Shown here: piece by piece, positions 1 through 6,954 of the stretch
Layout of the letters: the number at the start of each line of letters is the position of its first letter
Position numbering within the stretch: the stretch's first letter is position 1
Program-made: the position numbers and the translations under genes
The notes under the pieces: generated by a model
The model's database searches: none
What the model saw: only the letters and a program-made list of their open reading frames with translations
Told to the model about the DNA's origin: nothing
NCBI GenBank assembly: GCA_035309005.1
Contig: DATGFP010000101.1
Span: 1 to 12,179 of the forward strand
Reading direction: 5' to 3'
Origin: DATARH01 sp035309005
GTDB lineage: Bacteria; Pseudomonadota; Alphaproteobacteria; ATCC43930; CGMCC-115725
Length of the DNA stretch: 12,179 nucleotides

Positions 1-600
1 ATGGTCTCGCCCGCGAGCGACCCGGCTGCCGCCTGGCGCCAGCTCGGCGGCGACCTCGCCATTCTCGAAGCCTTCGTCGATTTCGCCTGCGAAATCTCGG
101 TGGTCGTCGCGCGCGGCGCCGACGGGGCGATGGCCGCCTACCCGCCGGTCGAGAACCGCCACGTCAACCACATCCTCGACACGACGATCGCCCCGGCCGC
201 GCTCGCGCCCGAGCTCGCCGGCGACGCCGACCGGTTGGCGCGCGGCATCGCCGAGCGGCTCGGGCTTGTCGGGGTGCTCGCGGTCGAGATGTTCGTCACC
301 CGCGACGGCAGGCTGCTGGTCAACGAGCTGGCGCCGCGCCCGCACAATTCCGGGCACTGGACGATCGACGCCTGCATGACCAGCCAGTTCGAGCAGCTGG
401 TGCGGGCGATCTGCGGCCTGCCGCTGGGCGCGACCGAGCACCATTCGGATGCGGTGATGACCAACCTGATCGGCCGCGAGGTCGAGGGCTGGCGCGCCGT
501 GCTCGATGATCCGCGCGCCCGGCTCCACCTCTACGGCAAGAGCAAGATCCGGCCGGGCCGCAAGATGGGCCACATCACCCGCCTCTTGCCGCGCACCTGA
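1..600 (+). CDS. purK: N5-carboxyaminoimidazole ribonucleotide synthase, C-terminal part (5' truncated)
   Basis: PurK is an ATP-grasp enzyme that carboxylates aminoimidazole ribonucleotide with bicarbonate and ATP during cytoplasmic purine synthesis. About 199 residues are present; the family is usually about 350-390, so the N-terminal half lies outside the window. Visible PurK signatures are LEAFVDFACEISVVVARG (about residues 22-39), the PPVENRHVNHILDTT segment (48-62), the metal/ATP-binding VNELAPRPHNSGHWTIDAC run (107-125) and the C-terminal LYGKSKIRPGRKMGHIT stretch. The window begins with ATG, but that Met falls in the middle of the ATP-grasp fold and is almost certainly an internal codon. 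The gene ends with TGA six bases before the convergent COQ9-family gene. purE would be expected just upstream, outside the window. Family assignment is firm; only the start is unknown. Confidence 0.95.
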   Translation: MVSPASDPAAAWRQLGGDLAILEAFVDFACEISVVVARGADGAMAAYPPVENRHVNHILDTTIAPAALAPELAGDADRLARGIAERLGLVGVLAVEMFVTRDGRLLVNELAPRPHNSGHWTIDACMTSQFEQLVRAICGLPLGATEHHSDAVMTNLIGREVEGWRAVLDDPRARLHLYGKSKIRPGRKMGHITRLLPRT

Positions 601-606
601 GACGCC

Positions 607-1245
607 TCAGCGTGACGGACGCAGGAGGCGCAGCGGGTTGGGCAGGCTGTCGCCGGCGGCGGCGAGGCGCTGGCGCAGGCCGGTCAGGCGGTGCAGGCCG
701 GCGAGGCGGCGGCCGATGAATTCCTCGGTGTCGGCGCAACCCGGCGAATTGTCGTCGAGCCAATAGAGCGTCGCGGCGGCGTGGATCCCGGCGAGGCTGA
801 CGCGCTTGGTATAAAAGCTGAAATCGGTGGCGCGGTCGCCGACGCCGCGCCACATCGCATCGACGCTGTCATAGAGGAGGCGCAGCGCGAGCGGCGCGTT
901 GTGCGGCAGCGCCAGCACCGAAAGGCCGCGGCGCGCCGCCTCGCGCCACGGCAGCATGATTTCGCAGCGCAACCGCAGCGCCAGCGCGACGCGACGCGAC
1001 AGGCTGAGCTCCGCGAGATCGGCGGCCGCGAGGCGCTGCAGCATCTCCCGGTCGGCCCAGTGGCTGAAGGCGGCGATCATGTCGGGCGCGCCGCGCGGGA
1101 AGAGCGCCGCGGCTTCGCCCTCCGGCATGTCGAGGCGCTGCGCCGCGCGGCGCTGGGCACGCCGCGTCCAGCCGTCGAACGCGACGTCGGGCAGCAGCGC
1201 GGCGACCAGCCGCTCGCGCTCGGCGTCGGCGAACGGGCTCTTCAC
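607..1245 (-). CDS. COQ9 family protein (ubiquinone biosynthesis; rpsU-divergent family)
   Basis: 212 residues, full length for bacterial COQ9-like proteins. The diagnostic segment is MWRGVGDRATDFSFYTKR (131-148), followed by LAGIHAAATLYWLDDNS (151-167), which is characteristic of COQ9/TIGR02396. In eukaryotes COQ9 is a lipid-binding partner of the COQ7 hydroxylase in ubiquinone synthesis; a similar membrane-associated role here is inferred. The start codon is GTG (1245-1243) and it overlaps the TGA stop of the upstream def gene in a GTGA arrangement, so the two are probably translationally coupled. The bacterial family was named for being transcribed divergently from rpsU; here def sits between the two, so the neighbourhood is conserved but expanded. 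The gene ends convergently with purK, leaving no room for a long terminator. Confidence 0.9.
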   Translation of the reverse strand: MKSPFADAERERLVAALLPDVAFDGWTRRAQRRAAQRLDMPEGEAAALFPRGAPDMIAAFSHWADREMLQRLAAADLAELSLSRRVALALRLRCEIMLPWREAARRGLSVLALPHNAPLALRLLYDSVDAMWRGVGDRATDFSFYTKRVSLAGIHAAATLYWLDDNSPGCADTEEFIGRRLAGLHRLTGLRQRLAAAGDSLPNPLRLLRPSR

Positions 1246-1805
1246 CCGGACGCCTCACTGCCGAGGAAGGCCGCCAGATCCATCGGATGGCGCTGCCATT
1301 CCTCGACAAAGACCAGGTGGCGCAAATCGGTCATCCGCTGCGGGTAGAGGACGCCGTCGAGATGGTCGCATTCGTGCTGCACGACACGGGCGTGGAAGCC
1401 GGCCGCCTCGCGCGCGATCGCGGCGCCGTCGAGCCCCACCCCACGATAGCGGATGCGCAGGTGGCGCGGCACCACCCCGCGCAGCCCGGGAACCGACAGG
1501 CAGCCCTCCCAGCCGAATGCCCGCTCGTCGCCGATGAGTTCGACGACCGGGTTGATCAGCACGGTCAAATCCGCTTCGGTGTCCCCCGGCAGACCGGTCA
1601 GCCGCTCGGGCCCGACGCGGAAGATGACGAGCCGCAGCGGCATGTGGACCTGCGGCGCCGCGAGCCCGGTGCCGCCGGCATCCTCCATCGTCTCCAGCAT
1701 GTCGTCGACCAGCTGGCGCACCCAGGGTGCGGCCGGGTCGGCGATCGCGGCAGCCGGCGCGCGCAGTATCGGGTTGCCCATGCGGGCGATCTTCAACAGA
1801 GCCAT
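1242..1805 (-). CDS. def: peptide deformylase
   Basis: Removes the formyl group from the N-terminal methionine of new proteins in the cytoplasm, using a bound Fe2+ or Zn2+. All three family motifs are intact: GGTGLAAPQV (44-53), WEGCLSVPG (99-107, metal ligand Cys102) and QHECDHLDG (143-151, ligands His144 and His148, catalytic Glu145). I chose the ATG at 1805 because it gives MALLKIARMGNPIL, the normal deformylase N-terminus, and 187 residues, the usual size. The frame stays open to 1877, but the extra 24 residues (rich in Ala, Arg and His) do not resemble the family. No strong Shine-Dalgarno sequence precedes 1805, so the start rests on homology. It overlaps the COQ9-family start by four bases. 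Many alphaproteobacteria encode several deformylases and this may be a second copy; it lacks the usual fmt neighbour on its downstream side. Confidence 0.93.
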   Translation of the reverse strand: MALLKIARMGNPILRAPAAAIADPAAPWVRQLVDDMLETMEDAGGTGLAAPQVHMPLRLVIFRVGPERLTGLPGDTEADLTVLINPVVELIGDERAFGWEGCLSVPGLRGVVPRHLRIRYRGVGLDGAAIAREAAGFHARVVQHECDHLDGVLYPQRMTDLRHLVFVEEWQRHPMDLAAFLGSEASG

Positions 1806-1892
1806 GGCCCGGAATATGTGGTGCCGCGAGGCGGCGGTAAAGCCGCGTCGCGCACGGTCCATCGCGGCGGCCATCACGCCGGCCGGCCCGAC

Positions 1893-1921
1893 TTCACAGG
1901 CGCACCCTCAGGTGGTAAATA
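1893..1921 (+). promoter_or_regulatory. candidate rpsU promoter
   Basis: TTCACA (1893-1898, five of six matches to the -35 consensus) is followed after 17 bases by TAAATA (1916-1921), a weak -10 match. It lies in an AT-richer patch between the divergent def and rpsU genes and would give a leader of roughly 55-60 bases. The spacing is good but the -10 is poor, so this is a candidate only. Confidence 0.3.
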
Positions 1922-1986
1922 AAGCGATGCTGAGGTTGCGCGGTGCGGCCTCGCGTGGCCCTGGCGTTTGATGGAGAGAACCGCCC

Positions 1987-2190
1987 GTGCAAGTCCTCGT
2001 TCGCGACAACAACGTCGACCAGGCCCTGCGGGCCCTGAAAAAAAAGATGCAGCGCGAAGGGGTCTTCCGGGAGATGAAATTGCGGCGCAACTACGAAAAA
2101 CCCTCGGAGCGGCGCGCCCGCGAAAAGGCCGAAGCGGTGCGCCGCTACCGCAAGCTCCTGCGCAAGCGCATGGAGCGCGAGGGCTACTGA
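1987..2190 (+). CDS. rpsU: 30S ribosomal protein S21
   Basis: 67 residues, full length. The sequence begins MQVLVRDNNVDQALRALKKK and continues with the strongly basic, Arg/Lys-rich helical region (VFREMKLRRNYEKPSERRAREK) expected of bS21, ending in RKRMEREGY. bS21 binds the 30S platform near the anti-Shine-Dalgarno end of 16S rRNA and takes part in initiation. The start is GTG at 1987, supported by GGAGAG at 1973-1978 with an eight-base spacer. The gene stands alone on the plus strand, divergent from def and the COQ9-family gene, and is followed immediately by a strong compound stem-loop. Identification is firm. Confidence 0.97.
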   Translation: MQVLVRDNNVDQALRALKKKMQREGVFREMKLRRNYEKPSERRAREKAEAVRRYRKLLRKRMEREGY

Positions 2191-2236
2191 GCTCTCTGCG
2201 CCGCGCCCGGCCAGGGGACTGGCTGGCTAAGAGAGC
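2191..2236 (+). terminator. compound stem-loop after rpsU, likely terminator
   Basis: The outer arms GCTCTCT (2191-2197) and AGAGAGC (2230-2236) are exact complements. Inside them CCGGCCAG (2207-2214) pairs with CTGGCTGG (2219-2226, one G-U pair) around a GGGA tetraloop, giving an eight-pair GC-rich stem. The structure starts one base after the rpsU stop codon. No U-run follows, so it may act as a weak or factor-dependent terminator, or as a 3' stabilising structure. Confidence 0.55.
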
Positions 2237-2322
2237 GCATTCACCAAAATTGCGGCCGATCTCGCCGTCCTGAATGGACGCTGGTAGTAGTTGATCGCGG
2301 TGTCGCATCGCGGGTGATCAAG
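2230..2322 (-). pseudogene. possible remnant of a tyrosine recombinase C-terminus
   Basis: On the minus strand a stretch of 30 codons ending in TAG (2229-2227) reads LDHPRCDTAINYYQ followed by an Ala/Arg-rich tail. The His, eight residues, then Tyr spacing (with DTAI in between) matches the final catalytic box of phage-type integrases, whose consensus is LGH-x8-Y with a TT/TA pair before the nucleophilic Tyr. Nothing upstream in this or the other minus frames continues as an integrase, and the frame is open only to 2409 with low-complexity content. If real, it is a decayed 3' fragment. The match is short and could be chance; its end also overlaps the rpsU stem-loop. Confidence 0.25.
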
Positions 2323-2600
2323 GCCGCCGCCTGCCCCTGAGCGTGTCGCCCGCCTCCCCGGCGCCTTGACGATCTCCTCCGCGCTTTCTTTGGCGCCGCG
2401 GAGCAGCAACGCCCTCGAGAGAGCGCCGGGTCACCCCCCGGGGCAAAGCCGCGCTTCGGGCATCCACGGGCGCTGCCGAGCCGACTCGGCAATGCGGTGC
2501 TTGGCGGCGCGCGCCGGGCATGGTGGCGCTCCGCAACGCCCCCTCAAAACCTCACCCCCGCTCCAAAACGGCAGCATTGTGTAACGGGAACGGCTTTAGG
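2237..2600. other. GC-rich spacer without an intact gene
   Basis: Short frames exist on both strands here, but none shows a recognisable domain, a ribosome binding site or consistent codon bias. Apart from the possible recombinase remnant at its left end, the visible structure is a perfect hairpin at 2474-2491 and a short GC palindrome (CCCCGGGG) near 2438. It looks like decayed accessory DNA or an intergenic repeat family. Confidence 0.5.
2474..2491. repeat. perfect inverted repeat, 7-bp stem with 4-base loop
   Basis: TGCCGAG (2474-2480), loop CCGA, then CTCGGCA (2485-2491). It is not next to the end of any gene, so it is not an obvious terminator. It could be part of a REP-like intergenic element; no second copy was noticed in the window. 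Confidence 0.4.
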
Positions 2601-2810
2601 CGCCACAGTATATTCAAACCCGGGGCAAAATGGGTAAATTCGTGGTAAATAACTTGAAGCGAGATTTGGTCTCGCTATCCTATTAATTGTTGGGCGTTAC
2701 TAACACGCCAGATGAGGAACTTGAACTAGACTGTGTTTGTCTGGCTTTTGATGGTTATTTATCGGGCCTTCGCGGCAGCGAGCTAAGCGGCGACCCGGGA
2801 GAGCGAGCAA
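2601..2810 (+). promoter_or_regulatory. AT-rich leader and probable promoter region of the HAF-repeat gene
   Basis: Base composition changes abruptly from GC-rich to AT-rich at about 2600. The region holds TTCAAA (2613-2618) followed after 16 bases by TAAATT (2635-2640), a second option TTGAAG (2654-2659), 16 bases, TATCCT (2676-2681), two copies of GGTAAAT (2633-2639 and 2644-2650) exactly 11 bases apart, and two hairpins: AGCGAGA/TCTCGCT (2658-2676) and GGCGT/ACGCC (2693-2709). A good Shine-Dalgarno, GGGAGAG (2797-2803), lies seven bases before the ATG at 2811. I recognise no known riboswitch class. Which promoter is used cannot be decided by eye. Confidence 0.4.
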
Positions 2811-5800
2811 ATGGCGAGCAAGAACGGTAACGGCAACGGCAACCAGGCCAATTTCTCCAACGCGCCGGCGGCGGTGGCGGAAACCTACAGCGTCGGCGAT
2901 GCGGGCCTCGCCGGCGTGCAGTACTTCGACGTGCTGGCGCAGGCCGGCGGTGGCCACAACACGAGCCTGTGGTCGCTCGGCACGACCGCGATCGGCGCCG
3001 CCGGCTGGACCGCCCAAAGCAACGGAAACGGCAACGGCAATGGCAACGGAAACGGCAAAAGCAACGGAAACGGAAACGGAAACGGCGGCGGCCCAACCGA
3101 ACTGTTGACCCAGGACACCGCCTACGGCGTTGACGACGGCAGCTATCGCAGCGCGCTCGGCGCCAGCATCTTCATCACCAGCAGCGGCCTCGTCGGTTAC
3201 GACATGACCGCGATGTCGGCCGCCACCCGGCTGGCGATCGACAACCTCGGCGCCGGCCAGACGATGACCGACAGCTTCTACTACGCGATCCAGGTCGGCG
3301 CCGGCTCGATCAGCTGGAACGAGGTGACGATAACCCTCGGCGGCGCCGCGGCGCAGATCGTGGTGACGCCGGGCAGCGTCGTCGAAAACAAGAATGTCAA
3401 TGTCAGCGGCAATTTGACCGACAGCGAAAGCCTGTCAGTCAAGGCGGCGAGCGGCGATGCGACCGGGTTCAAGATCGCGGCAGCAAGCGGCGCGACGCTC
3501 GGCACGATTACACTCAACGGCGCGACGCTCGGCACCGGCGGCTTTTACACCTTCGCCGGCGGCAGCGGCACGTTCACCTATTCGGTATCGAACGCGGCGG
3601 TGCTGGCAACCCATCTCGGCTACGGCGAATCGCAGCAGGAGCAGTTTACCATCACCACCGCGAACGGCACGACAAAGTCGTTCTCCGAGACGGTGAAGGG
3701 CAACATCAACACCCCGGTGGTCAGCGCCTCGGCGGCCCTGTCGAGCATCGCGCAGGGGAGTTCGGTCGGTCTGGTCATCGCCGCCAGCGACAACGACGAC
3801 AATGCCTCGCTGAGCTACGCGATCGGCGGCGCGCCCGCCGGTGCGACGCTCGCGTCAGCCACAGACCCGGGCGGCGTCAGCTACAATAGCGCGACGCAGC
3901 AATGGACGGTTTCCGCGGCCGCGCTGGGCGACCTGACGCTCTCGCCGGGCGCCAATTTCTCCGGCGACATCGAGCTCTCGGTGACGGTGACCAACACCGA
4001 AACCAACCCCGGCAACCCCGCCGATATCGCAACCGCGAGCGCCAGCACCGCGATCGACCTCACGGTAACCCCGACGCCGGTGACGTCGGATCCGGGTTAC
4101 CGCGGGTCACTGCTCGATGTGCCGGGCGCCTACAGCACGTTCACGACCGCGATCAATGACGGCGGAGAAGTCGCCGGGTACTACGATGACGGCGCCGGCC
4201 AGCACGGTTTTCTCTATAACGGCAGCGGCTTTGTCACCCTCAATCCGGTGGCCGGGGCACAAGGGACCGAGGTCACCGCGATCAACGCGTCCGGCGACGT
4301 CGTCGGCTCCTACGGCGACGCCAGCGGCTATCACGGCTTTCTCTATGATGCCGGCGGCATGCACCTGCTCAACGCATCGGCGACGCCATATTTCGGTTCC
4401 TACTATACCGCCGCAACCGCAATCAACGCGACCGGCGAAGTCGGCGGGTATTACTACGACAGCACCGGCGAACACGGCTTCCTCTACGATAGCGGCAGCG
4501 GCGTCTACACGCCGCTCAACGACCCGCAAGATGCCGGCGCAACCTTCGTCGTCGCGGTCAACAGCGCGGGCAAGGCGGCCGGTTACTACAACGACAGCGT
4601 CGGCATCTCGCACGGCTTCGTCTACAGCAACGGCACCTACACGACGCTCGACCCGAGCGGCTCCGACTACACGATGGTCACCGGCGCCGACGATGCCGGC
4701 GATGTCGTCGGATACTACCAGGACAGCACGACCCTCAAGGATTACGGCTTTTTCTACAACGGCAGCACCGGCCAATACACCACGCTCTACGGCCCGGAAG
4801 GCGCCACCGCGACCTTCGCCAGCGCGATCAACAACACCGGCGCCATCGCTGGGTATTATTACGACAGCGCCAACGTCGCGCATGGCTTTGTCTATAGCGG
4901 CGGCAACTACACGCCGGTCGACGGTCCCTCAGGCGCCTATTACGTCAGCCCGACCGGAATCAACGACAGCGGCACCCTCGCCGCCAATGTCGATACTCCG
5001 TCCGAAGTGAGTTTTCTCTACAACACCGGCGGCGCCAGCTACACCGCGCTCGCGGCTCCTGCGGGGGCGCTCTCCGCCTACGCCACCGCGGTCAACGACA
5101 CCGGCACGATCGCCGGCGCTTTTAGCGACAATTCCGGCTCGCACGGCTTTGTCTACAATATCGCCAGCGCCGCCTATACGACGCTCGACGCGGTGGCCGG
5201 CGCCTACGACACCAACCCCGTCGCGATCAACAATGCGGGCCAGGTGGTCGGGGACTACGACGACAACAGCGGGACGCACGCCTTCCTCTATAGCGCCGGC
5301 GGCTTCACCACCCTCACCCCGACATCGGGGGCCAGCGACAGCTACGCCGCGGCGATCAATGCGACCGGCGAGGTCGCCGGGTTTTACGACGACGACAGCG
5401 GCACGCACGGCTTTCTCTACAACAGCAGCACGCAAACCTTCACCCCGCTCAATGGCCCGGCGGGCTCTCCCTGGGACTATGCGACCGGGGTCAACGACAG
5501 CGGCACCGCCGTTGGGTATTACGGCGACAACAGCGGCGGCCAGCATGCCTTCATCTACCAGAACAACGCCTACACCAGCTTCGATGCGCCGAGCGCCAGC
5601 TGGACCCACGCCGTCGCGGTCAACAACAGCGGCGCGGTGCTCGGCTATGACGGCGACAACGCCGGCAACCAGAACATCTTCATCTACCAGGCCGGCAAAT
5701 TCACCACCCTCGACGGGTTGTCGGCGAATTCGGGGGCCGTCGCCTCGGGTTTCGACAACAACGGCGATGTGGTCGGCACCTATTACGGCAACGCCGGCCA

Positions 5801-5960
5801 GCTCGGCTTCTTCTACAACGGCACCACCGGCAGCTATACGACGCTCAACGACCCGGCCGGCAGCCTCGGCACCGCGGCCTATGCCATCAACAATTCGGGC
5901 GATGTCGTCGGCGGCTATTTCCCGGTGACGCAGCACGGCTTCCTGGCGGTGCCGACCTGA
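2811..5960 (+). CDS. large VCBS/HAF-repeat protein, probably secreted or surface-exposed
   Basis: 1049 residues. Layout: a short Asn-Gly start; an N-terminal module typical of VCBS-type adhesins (about 24-178: YFDVLAQAGGGHNTSLWSLG, then LLTQDTAYGVDDGSYRSALG and GLVGYDM), interrupted by an Asn-Gly tract at 71-94; a VCBS-like domain (about 183-297); a cadherin/Ig-like domain (about 302-423, with LSPGANFSGDIELSVTVTNTE); then 14 tandem repeats of about 44 residues (434-1049) following AIN-x2-G-x-VAGYY-x-D-x3-G-x-HGFLY, the HAF extracellular-repeat pattern. There is no hydrophobic N-terminal signal peptide and no membrane segment. Proteins of this build are often exported by type I secretion without a cleaved leader, but no transporter genes lie in this window. 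Function is unknown: adhesion, matrix or enzyme-support roles are all possible. GGGAGAG before the ATG supports the start. The gene stands alone and ends 32 bases before a convergent gene. Confidence 0.85.
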   Translation: MASKNGNGNGNQANFSNAPAAVAETYSVGDAGLAGVQYFDVLAQAGGGHNTSLWSLGTTAIGAAGWTAQSNGNGNGNGNGNGKSNGNGNGNGGGPTELLTQDTAYGVDDGSYRSALGASIFITSSGLVGYDMTAMSAATRLAIDNLGAGQTMTDSFYYAIQVGAGSISWNEVTITLGGAAAQIVVTPGSVVENKNVNVSGNLTDSESLSVKAASGDATGFKIAAASGATLGTITLNGATLGTGGFYTFAGGSGTFTYSVSNAAVLATHLGYGESQQEQFTITTANGTTKSFSETVKGNINTPVVSASAALSSIAQGSSVGLVIAASDNDDNASLSYAIGGAPAGATLASATDPGGVSYNSATQQWTVSAAALGDLTLSPGANFSGDIELSVTVTNTETNPGNPADIATASASTAIDLTVTPTPVTSDPGYRGSLLDVPGAYSTFTTAINDGGEVAGYYDDGAGQHGFLYNGSGFVTLNPVAGAQGTEVTAINASGDVVGSYGDASGYHGFLYDAGGMHLLNASATPYFGSYYTAATAINATGEVGGYYYDSTGEHGFLYDSGSGVYTPLNDPQDAGATFVVAVNSAGKAAGYYNDSVGISHGFVYSNGTYTTLDPSGSDYTMVTGADDAGDVVGYYQDSTTLKDYGFFYNGSTGQYTTLYGPEGATATFASAINNTGAIAGYYYDSANVAHGFVYSGGNYTPVDGPSGAYYVSPTGINDSGTLAANVDTPSEVSFLYNTGGASYTALAAPAGALSAYATAVNDTGTIAGAFSDNSGSHGFVYNIASAAYTTLDAVAGAYDTNPVAINNAGQVVGDYDDNSGTHAFLYSAGGFTTLTPTSGASDSYAAAINATGEVAGFYDDDSGTHGFLYNSSTQTFTPLNGPAGSPWDYATGVNDSGTAVGYYGDNSGGQHAFIYQNNAYTSFDAPSASWTHAVAVNNSGAVLGYDGDNAGNQNIFIYQAGKFTTLDGLSANSGAVASGFDNNGDVVGTYYGNAGQLGFFYNGTTGSYTTLNDPAGSLGTAAYAINNSGDVVGGYFPVTQHGFLAVPT
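3021..3092 (+). repeat. hexanucleotide-type repeat coding for an Asn-Gly tract
   Basis: A run of AACGGN units coding for alternating Asn and Gly (residues 71-94 of the large repeat protein), broken once by a Lys-Ser pair. It splits the N-terminal module between GWTAQS and GGGPTELL. A shorter version (residues 5-11) opens the protein. The tract is in frame and could vary in length by slippage. Confidence 0.85.
4110..5957 (+). repeat. 14 tandem HAF-type protein repeats (about 132 bp each)
   Basis: Fourteen units of about 44 codons. Most carry a D/N-G-P-x-G linker, an AIN/AVN-x2-G core, a GYY-x-D turn and HGFLY or HAFIY. Units 5 (GADDAGDVVG), 7 (lacks GYY; SFLY) and 13 (GFDNNGDVVG) are the most divergent, and the last is cut short at GFLAVPT. 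Copies have drifted at both protein and DNA level, so this is an old expansion rather than a recent duplication. Confidence 0.85.
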
Positions 5961-5992
5961 GGCTCAGCGGGCGGGACAATAAGGCACGGCGG

Positions 5993-6925
5993 TCAATATT
6001 GCAGGTCGGGGTCGATTTCCTGCAATAGGCGGCCGCCCGCCGCGATACTGCGGATGTTGGCGGCGATCTCGCCCGCCAGCTGGGCGACGGTCGGGCGGCG
6101 CGCGACATGCGGCATCACGGTGATTTTGGGGTGCGACCAGAGCGGGCTGTCGGGCGGCAGCGGCTCGGGCCACAGCGCGTCCAAGGCGGCGTAGGACAGC
6201 TGCCCCGCATCGAGCGCTTGGATCAGGTCGGTCGCGACCACGTGCTTGCCGCGCCCGACATTCACCAGCATCGCCCCTTTGGGCATCATCGCGAAGGTGC
6301 GGGCACAGAAGATGCCCTCGGTCTCGCGGGTCAGCGGCAACAGGCAGACCGCGATGTCGGTCTGGTTGAGGAAGGGTTCGAGCTGGTCCGGGCCGTGAAA
6401 CAGCTTCACCTCGGCCGCCTCCCGCGGCGAGCGCACCCAGGCGGAGACCGCGAACCCCAAGGACTGCAGCACCAACGCCGGCGCCTTCGCCATCAGCCCA
6501 AACCCGAGAAAGCCGACGCGGCGCTCCTCGGGCCGCACGATCCGGGTGCGGCGCCACTCGCGATTGGCCTGCGCCGCCGCGTAGCCGGGCATGTCGCGAT
6601 GGAAGCGCAGAACGTGCATCACGACGTATTCGGTCATCATCGGATCGCCGCCCGACGGCTCGATCTTGCCGAGCGGCACCCTGGGCAGGCGCGGATGGTC
6701 GATGAAGGCCTCGACCCCGGCCGAGCGGCTGAACATCGCCTTCAGCCGCGGCAAATCGGGGAGGACATCGAAATCGGGGCGCATGAACGCGAGGTATTCG
6801 ATGTCGCCGGGCGCGCCGGGTTGCGGCCAGACGCGGATTTCGAGATCGGGAAGCAGCCGCGCGAACGCCTCGCGCCAGGACGCGGCGCCGCCGATCTGGT
6901 CGAGGTTCATGAGCAGCAGCGCCAT
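5993..6925 (-). CDS. D-isomer-specific 2-hydroxyacid dehydrogenase, GhrA-like
   Basis: 310 residues, the normal size for the glyoxylate/hydroxypyruvate reductase A group. This family reduces 2-oxo acids (glyoxylate, hydroxypyruvate and relatives) with NAD(P)H, or runs the reverse oxidation, in the cytoplasm. Catalytic Arg225 (VNVGRGKHVV), Glu254 (PEPLPPDSPLW) and His273 (MPHVA) are all visible. The nucleotide-binding loop reads GFGLMA (141-146), so the third glycine of GxGxxG is Ala. The start ATG is supported by AGGAGA seven bases upstream (complement of 6933-6938). It follows the Gfo/Idh/MocA gene after 29 bases on the same strand and is probably in one operon with it. The true substrate is not known; the neighbouring ThDP-enzyme genes suggest a 2-oxo or 2-hydroxy acid. 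Confidence 0.88.
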   Translation of the reverse strand: MALLLMNLDQIGGAASWREAFARLLPDLEIRVWPQPGAPGDIEYLAFMRPDFDVLPDLPRLKAMFSRSAGVEAFIDHPRLPRVPLGKIEPSGGDPMMTEYVVMHVLRFHRDMPGYAAAQANREWRRTRIVRPEERRVGFLGFGLMAKAPALVLQSLGFAVSAWVRSPREAAEVKLFHGPDQLEPFLNQTDIAVCLLPLTRETEGIFCARTFAMMPKGAMLVNVGRGKHVVATDLIQALDAGQLSYAALDALWPEPLPPDSPLWSHPKITVMPHVARRPTVAQLAGEIAANIRSIAAGGRLLQEIDPDLQY

Positions 6926-6954
6926 TACGTGTTCTCCTGTTCCGGTTGAAACGG

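Noticed and set aside
1..3. ATG at the first base as the true start of purK
   Set aside because: The product would lack half of the ATP-grasp fold; the Met falls at an internal position of the family.
2366..2584. 72-codon plus-strand frame in the spacer
   Set aside because: No ribosome binding site, no recognisable domain, and composition like non-coding GC-rich DNA.
3021..3092. CRISPR or satellite array
   Set aside because: The repeat is six bases long, has no spacers, and stays in frame within a coding region.
4107..5936. Two minus-strand open frames opposite the HAF repeats
   Set aside because: Their repetitive Val/Ala/Gly/Asp content is the mirror of the sense repeats; no motif or ribosome binding site supports them.
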